DNA from: Desulfovibrio porci
GTDB lineage: Bacteria > Desulfobacterota > Desulfovibrionia > Desulfovibrionales > Desulfovibrionaceae
DNA length: 64,000 nt
Assembly (NCBI RefSeq): GCF_009696265.1
Contig: NZ_VUMH01000007.1
Span: forward strand, 62,001-126,000
Direction of reading: 5' to 3'
How positions within the stretch are numbered: position 1 is the first letter of the stretch; every line of letters starts with the position of its first letter. Positions 60,021 through 64,000 of this stretch are shown piece by piece. The notes beneath the pieces were generated by a model. It made no database searches, was not told the origin of the DNA, and saw only the letters and a list, made by a program, of their open reading frames with translations. A program made the position numbers and the translations under genes.

Positions 60021-62044
60021 CCGGCCAGGCCCCGTACAAGGCCCACCAGCGTGGAGGCGCGCAAGGCCTCCACCGGCAGGTATCCGGCCCCCATGACTTC
60101 CGCCAGTTGCCGGGCCTGGCCGAATTGCAGCAGTCCGCCCTGTTCCACGTCAATCACCAGAGAATAGACGCGCGCATCCCCTCCGATACGGCGGGCTTCA
60201 GCCAGGGCCGCGTCCAGAGCCGAACCCGCTTCCAGGGGGGGCGTGACATTGGCTCTGCCGTCCGAAACAAGGACCAGCACCGGCCGGGTGTCCGGATTTT
60301 TCCGCACGGCGTTGCCGATGACGCGGCGGGCTTCCCGCAGCCCGTCGGCCAGGGGCGTGCGCCCGCCGGTGGGCAGTTCCTCCAGCTCTCTGGAGGCGAG
60401 TTCCACGCTGCCCGTGGGCTGCAACAGGGTCTGACCCCGCTGGCCGCGAAAGGCCACCAACGAAACCTGATCCCGCTTCTGATAGGCATGCAGCAGAAGG
60501 GACAGCACGGCGCTTTTGAGCTCACGCATGCGGCCCGCCGCGCCCATGGAGCCGGAGGCGTCTACGGCGAAGACAATGAGATTGCCCATCCGGCGTTCCC
60601 GCCGTTTATAGCGCCAATCCTCAGGCCGCACACGCAGGGGCGGCCTGATGCCCACTCCCTCTCCCGCAGTCAAGCGCAGAGCCGCGGCCCGGATTGTGGG
60701 CTCCAGAGCGATGTCCGGCGGTATGTCCCGCAGAGGCGGATGCGCCTGGTAGCCGACGCAACGGCCGCTTTTTTGCGCGGTGCGCGTCCGGCTGTGGCGG
60801 CCGGAGCCCTTGCGCAGGCGTTTGTCCACGGGCGGCTGCAACGGCCGCACCTGATAGGGATTGTCGGCGGCGAAAACTTGTTCGCGCTCCGTGCCCGCCG
60901 GAGTGTCCGGCCTGTGGGATGCCCTGTCATGGCCCGCCGCATCCCCCGCCATGTCTCCCTTATCCGGGAGCGGATCGCCGCCGTGAGAGGCGTATTCTCC
61001 TTCCGCCTGCCGTTCTTTCAGCTCCGGTTTTGGCGTTTCCATGCGTTCTTTCGGCTCGGGCGCGGCGGGCGCGTCTAGGCGTTTCCTGTGCGTCAGAGCC
61101 AGAGCCGCCGCCTCCCGCACGTGCTCGTCGCGCACGGCGACGCAGCCGTCCAGCGCGGCCAGAGCCCGCGCCGTGCGCAGCAGCGCCAGTTCGCCCCTGT
61201 GCCCGGCGCAGCGGGCCTCCGCCGCCAGCAGGGCCATGTCCCGCAAAAGCGCTTCCGGCACGCGCAGTTCGGACAACAAGGCGCGGCCCTCGCGCAGTTG
61301 CCCGGCCAGGGCCTCCTGAGCCGCCTTCCATTGCGCCGTGAACCGTGCGGGATCGGCGTCAAAGGCTTCCCGCCGCCGCAGGATTTCCAGCCTCAGGGAT
61401 GGATCTTCCGGGGCCAGCACATCCACGCACAGCCCGAAACGGTCCAGCAATTGCGGCCGCAGCGGGCCTTCCTCGGGATTCATGCTCCCGATCAGGGCAA
61501 AACGGGCGGAATGCTCCATTGCACAGCCGTCGCGTTCCAGCCTGTTGACGCCGTCCGCGCAGGCATCCAGCAGCAAATCCACAAGATGGTCGGGAAGCAG
61601 GTTGATCTCGTCCACATAGAGCATGCCCTGGTGCGCGGCGGCCAGCAGCCCCGGCTGGAACACGCGCCGTCCGGCGCGCAGGGCCGCCTCTGTATCCAGG
61701 CCGCCGGCCAGCCTGTCTTCCGTAGCGGAAAGCGGCAGGGTGACCAGCGGGGCCCGCAGGGACTCCACCGGCAGGGGGCCGTCAGCCGCCGCCCGTGCGC
61801 AGGCCGGACAGAGCGGACCTTGCGGGGCACAGTGACACGGGCAGCCCGCCACCACGGAAACAGACGGCAAAAGCCGCGCCAGCGCCCGCACCGCCGTGGA
61901 TTTGGCTGTGCCTTTTTGCCCGCGCAGCAGCACGCCGCCGATCTCCGGACAGAGCGCGTTGGCCAGCAGCGCGCGGCGCATGAGGGGCTGGCCCGCCAGC
62001 GCGGCAAAGGGGAACAGCCGCACCGGCGGCACGGCCGCGTTCAT
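60017..62044 (-). CDS. ChlD/BchD-like chelatase subunit: AAA plus von Willebrand A domain
   Basis: This is a 675-residue protein. The N-terminal AAA domain has Walker A LLRGQKGTAKSTAVRALARL and a Walker B region LYVDEINLL, then a Pro/Glu/Arg-rich linker and a C-terminal vWA domain with the MIDAS motif VDASGSMGAAGRM. This is the D-subunit architecture of magnesium chelatases. Paired with a ChlI-like and a CobN-like protein, it forms a three-part chelatase-like complex. ATGA overlaps join it to both neighbours. Confidence 0.9.
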   Translation of the reverse strand: MNAAVPPVRLFPFAALAGQPLMRRALLANALCPEIGGVLLRGQKGTAKSTAVRALARLLPSVSVVAGCPCHCAPQGPLCPACARAAADGPLPVESLRAPLVTLPLSATEDRLAGGLDTEAALRAGRRVFQPGLLAAAHQGMLYVDEINLLPDHLVDLLLDACADGVNRLERDGCAMEHSARFALIGSMNPEEGPLRPQLLDRFGLCVDVLAPEDPSLRLEILRRREAFDADPARFTAQWKAAQEALAGQLREGRALLSELRVPEALLRDMALLAAEARCAGHRGELALLRTARALAALDGCVAVRDEHVREAAALALTHRKRLDAPAAPEPKERMETPKPELKERQAEGEYASHGGDPLPDKGDMAGDAAGHDRASHRPDTPAGTEREQVFAADNPYQVRPLQPPVDKRLRKGSGRHSRTRTAQKSGRCVGYQAHPPLRDIPPDIALEPTIRAAALRLTAGEGVGIRPPLRVRPEDWRYKRRERRMGNLIVFAVDASGSMGAAGRMRELKSAVLSLLLHAYQKRDQVSLVAFRGQRGQTLLQPTGSVELASRELEELPTGGRTPLADGLREARRVIGNAVRKNPDTRPVLVLVSDGRANVTPPLEAGSALDAALAEARRIGGDARVYSLVIDVEQGGLLQFGQARQLAEVMGAGYLPVEALRASTLVGLVRGLAG

Positions 62045-63051
62045 GGGCGCGGCCCCCCGCCCACGGCCTCAAAGGGCTTGCGGCGCATGCGGTGCGGCAG
62101 GGCCAGGGCGGCGGCTTTGCGCACGTCCTCCGACCGGACTTCTTCGCGCCCGTCCAGGGCCGCGAGGGTTTTGGCGGTCTTGAGCATGACGATGTCGGCG
62201 CGGTGCCCGTCCACCCGGGCGGCGATGGCCTGTTCCACCACCGCGCGCATGCAGGCCTCGTCAGCCCGCACGCCCGGCAGCAGGCGGCGGGCCGTCATGA
62301 CGCTTTCAGCCAGAAGCCGGTCCTTTTCCCGCCAGTGTTCGCAAAATTCCGCCGGATCGCGCTCAAAATCCATGCGGCGGGCCATGACCGCCATGCGCTG
62401 TTCCGGCTCGGCCATGCCGCGCACTTCCACGCAAAGGCCGAAACGGTCCAGCAATTGCGGCCGCAGTTCGCCTTCTTCCGGGTTCATGGTGCCCACCAGG
62501 GTAAAACGCGCCGGATGCGACCAGGAAAGGCCCTCGCGTTCCACAGTGTTGACGCCCATGGCCGCGGCGTCCAGCAGAACGTCCACCAGATGGTCGTCCA
62601 GCAGGTTCACCTCGTCCACATAGAGAATGCCTCTGTTGGCGGCGGCCAGCAGGCCGTGCTCGAAACAGCGGCGGCCGTCGGCCAGAGCCGCTTCCATATC
62701 CAGTGAGCCGACCACGCGGTCTTCGCTGGCCCCCACGGGCAGTTCCGTCACGCGCACCCGCCGTTGTTCCTTGGGCAGCTCTCCGGCGGCGGAAAGCGTT
62801 TCGCGGCAGAGCGGACAGAGCGTGTCCGCGTCGTCAGGGTCGCAGGCGCAGGGACAGTCCCGCACCACGTCCATTTCAGGCAGAATGGCCGCCAGCGCCC
62901 GCACGGCCGTGGATTTTGCCGTGCCCTTCTCGCCGCGCACCAGCACGCCGCCGATGCCGGGATTGACCACATTGAGCAGCAGGGCCTCCTTCAGAGCCTC
63001 CTGTCCCACAATGGCGGAAAAGGGGTAGGAATACCGTCGGATCATGCTCAT
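62041..63051 (-). CDS. ChlI/BchI-like AAA ATPase chelatase subunit
   Basis: This is a 336-residue AAA ATPase. Walker A is VRGEKGTAKSTAVRALAAIL; Walker B is LYVDEVNLLDDHLVDVLLDAA; the I-subunit signature HPARFTLVGTMNPEEGELRPQLLDRFG follows. These are close to the magnesium-chelatase I subunit. A cysteine cluster (CPCACDPDDADTLCPLC) near residues 64-80, also seen in the D-like protein, is an insertion. Translation is coupled to CobN and ChlD-like genes by ATGA overlaps. Confidence 0.92.
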   Translation of the reverse strand: MSMIRRYSYPFSAIVGQEALKEALLLNVVNPGIGGVLVRGEKGTAKSTAVRALAAILPEMDVVRDCPCACDPDDADTLCPLCRETLSAAGELPKEQRRVRVTELPVGASEDRVVGSLDMEAALADGRRCFEHGLLAAANRGILYVDEVNLLDDHLVDVLLDAAAMGVNTVEREGLSWSHPARFTLVGTMNPEEGELRPQLLDRFGLCVEVRGMAEPEQRMAVMARRMDFERDPAEFCEHWREKDRLLAESVMTARRLLPGVRADEACMRAVVEQAIAARVDGHRADIVMLKTAKTLAALDGREEVRSEDVRKAAALALPHRMRRKPFEAVGGGPRP

Positions 63052-64000
63052 ATCTTGTCCTCACTGTCCTGAATATCCGTGTTTGACGCCACGATGACGT
63101 CTACGCCGCCGCCCTGAAAACTGCCGCCGAAGGCTTCCGTGCGTTCTTCCAGCCAGCCTTCCATGTTCAGATAGCTTTGGCGCAGGGCGTCCAGCACCTG
63201 CGGATCGGCCCGCCAGACACCTCTGGCCTGGGCCTCCAGCAGGCGGCGGGCGATTTCTTCCAGGGCCCAGGGATTGTGCTCTTCAAAAAAGGCGCGGTTT
63301 TCCGCATCCAGCACAAAGGTGCGCGCCATGTCGTCAAAAATGCCGTCATCCACCATGCCGGTGGTGGCGTCCCAGCCGTAGACGCGCACAGCGCGTTTGG
63401 CCATGTCGCCCGCGCCCTTGTAGCCGTGGCGTTTCATGCCCGCTATCCAGCGCGGGTTGAGCAGTTTGCCGCGCGCCACCCGGCGGATTTCATCGGCCAT
63501 GTCCCGCACCCGCACGTGCCGGGGTTCGCGCGTATCGCCATAGTAAACCCGCACGGGCCGCCCGCTCAGATGCGCGGCGGCCGCGGTCATACCGCCGTGA
63601 ATGCCGTAAACGGCGCAGCAGTTGAGCAGGTCGTGCTCGTCGCTGACCACCTTGTTGTAGGTGATGTCCACATTGGAAAGGCTGGCCGTCAGCGCCGGAA
63701 TCTCCTCGTCCCCCCAGACGCCGTTGCCGTAGGCATAGCCGTTCCAGCGCAGAAAGACGCCGGCCAGATCCGCTTCCGTGCGCCAGGCCGACGCGTGAAC
63801 CGCCAGATCCACGCCGCCCTGATAGACGCCGGGGCGGGAGGAAAACACGCGCAAGGTGGCCTTGCGCCAGGCGCTCTGGTCTTCTTCCGGCTGTTGCCAC
63901 AGCTTCAGGCGTTCGCGGCAGTGCTTGCGGACGAAATTTTCCTCATCCGTCTCGGACAGCACCGCCACGGCCTGTACGGCGCTGTCCAGAAAACGCACGG
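63048..64000 (-). CDS. cobN: CobN-type large chelatase subunit (partial, 5' end outside window)
   Basis: The last roughly 317 residues of a CobN/BchH-type chelatase are visible. Conserved segments include DENFVRKHCRERL, FSSRPGVYQGGVDLAVHASAWR, DEEIPALTASLSNVDITYNKVVSDEHDLLNCCAVYGIHGG and NPRWIAGMKRHGYKGAGDMAKRAV. CobN inserts cobalt into corrinoids, but CobN homologues paired with ChlI/ChlD-type subunits, TonB and binding proteins occur in tetrapyrrole uptake loci (HmuS-like). Most of the protein lies right of the window. The gene is coupled to the ChlI-like gene by an ATGA overlap. Confidence 0.88.
   Translation of the reverse strand, partial: VRFLDSAVQAVAVLSETDEENFVRKHCRERLKLWQQPEEDQSAWRKATLRVFSSRPGVYQGGVDLAVHASAWRTEADLAGVFLRWNGYAYGNGVWGDEEIPALTASLSNVDITYNKVVSDEHDLLNCCAVYGIHGGMTAAAAHLSGRPVRVYYGDTREPRHVRVRDMADEIRRVARGKLLNPRWIAGMKRHGYKGAGDMAKRAVRVYGWDATTGMVDDGIFDDMARTFVLDAENRAFFEEHNPWALEEIARRLLEAQARGVWRADPQVLDALRQSYLNMEGWLEERTEAFGGSFQGGGVDVIVASNTDIQDSEDKI

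Overview
The window is one gene-dense, GC-rich chromosomal segment from a strictly anaerobic sulfate-reducing bacterium of the Desulfovibrio type. The main evidence is the dissimilatory sulfate-reduction block aprB-aprA-qmoA-qmoB-qmoC plus a qmoD-like gene (41.9-50.2 kb), and a FlxABCD-HdrABC electron-bifurcation operon (24.8-32.0 kb). A selenocysteine-dependent glycine reductase operon (0-7.4 kb) shows a second, amino-acid-reducing energy mode. Eight HdeA-like (acid-chaperone-type) domains and an intimin/invasin-like adhesin suggest, without proving, a host-associated strain.

Layout. 0-7.4 kb, minus strand: a glycine riboswitch leads into grdX-grdE-grdB-trxB-grdC-grdD-trxA. grdB has an in-frame UGA (Sec) followed by a SECIS-like hairpin, and trxA runs off the left edge. 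7.4-16.4 kb, plus strand: an accessory island with a (CA)24 microsatellite, a frameshifted MalT-like LuxR regulator, a papain-like (permuted NlpC/P60) cysteine peptidase, a small stefin/cystatin-like protein and a large inverse-autotransporter adhesin. The peptidase and adhesin genes share an almost identical upstream palindrome. 16.8-22.1 kb, plus strand: asd, a class IV aminotransferase, a glycosyltransferase, a TtuA/TtcA-like tRNA thiolase and an AEC transporter. 22.1-24.6 kb, minus strand: three secreted HdeA-like proteins with 2, 4 and 2 two-cysteine modules.

24.8-32.0 kb, minus strand: hdrC-hdrB-hdrA-flxDC (fused)-flxB-flxA, an NAD(P)H-ferredoxin-heterodisulfide electron-bifurcating complex. 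32.1-33.5 kb: aroQ and aroE. 34.2-41.5 kb: a doubled DUF805 membrane protein, a flgE hook gene with a sigma-54 promoter, a rhodanese, a class I aminotransferase, a PEBP-like lipoprotein and a chorismate mutase-EPSP synthase-like fusion. 41.9-50.2 kb, plus strand: APS reductase and its Qmo membrane partner, ended by a strong terminator. 50.3-57.9 kb: two decayed genes (a GNAT acetyltransferase and dgkA), slyX, a YgiQ radical SAM protein, an EF-hand protein, a PaaK-type ligase and a CLC chloride channel.

58.0-64.0 kb: tRNA-Phe(GAA), then a tightly coupled minus-strand operon of CobN-type chelatase (partial), ChlI/BchI-like AAA ATPase, ChlD/BchD-like AAA-vWA protein, a metal-chelate-binding protein and TonB. 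This looks like a tetrapyrrole or metal-chelate uptake and processing module.

The most unusual region is the 7.7-16.3 kb island. It pairs a peptidase with a candidate inhibitor of the same clan and a surface adhesin, beside a microsatellite and a frameshifted regulator. Several dispersed repeats and perfect hairpins lie between genes. I saw no CRISPR array, rRNA or intact transposase.
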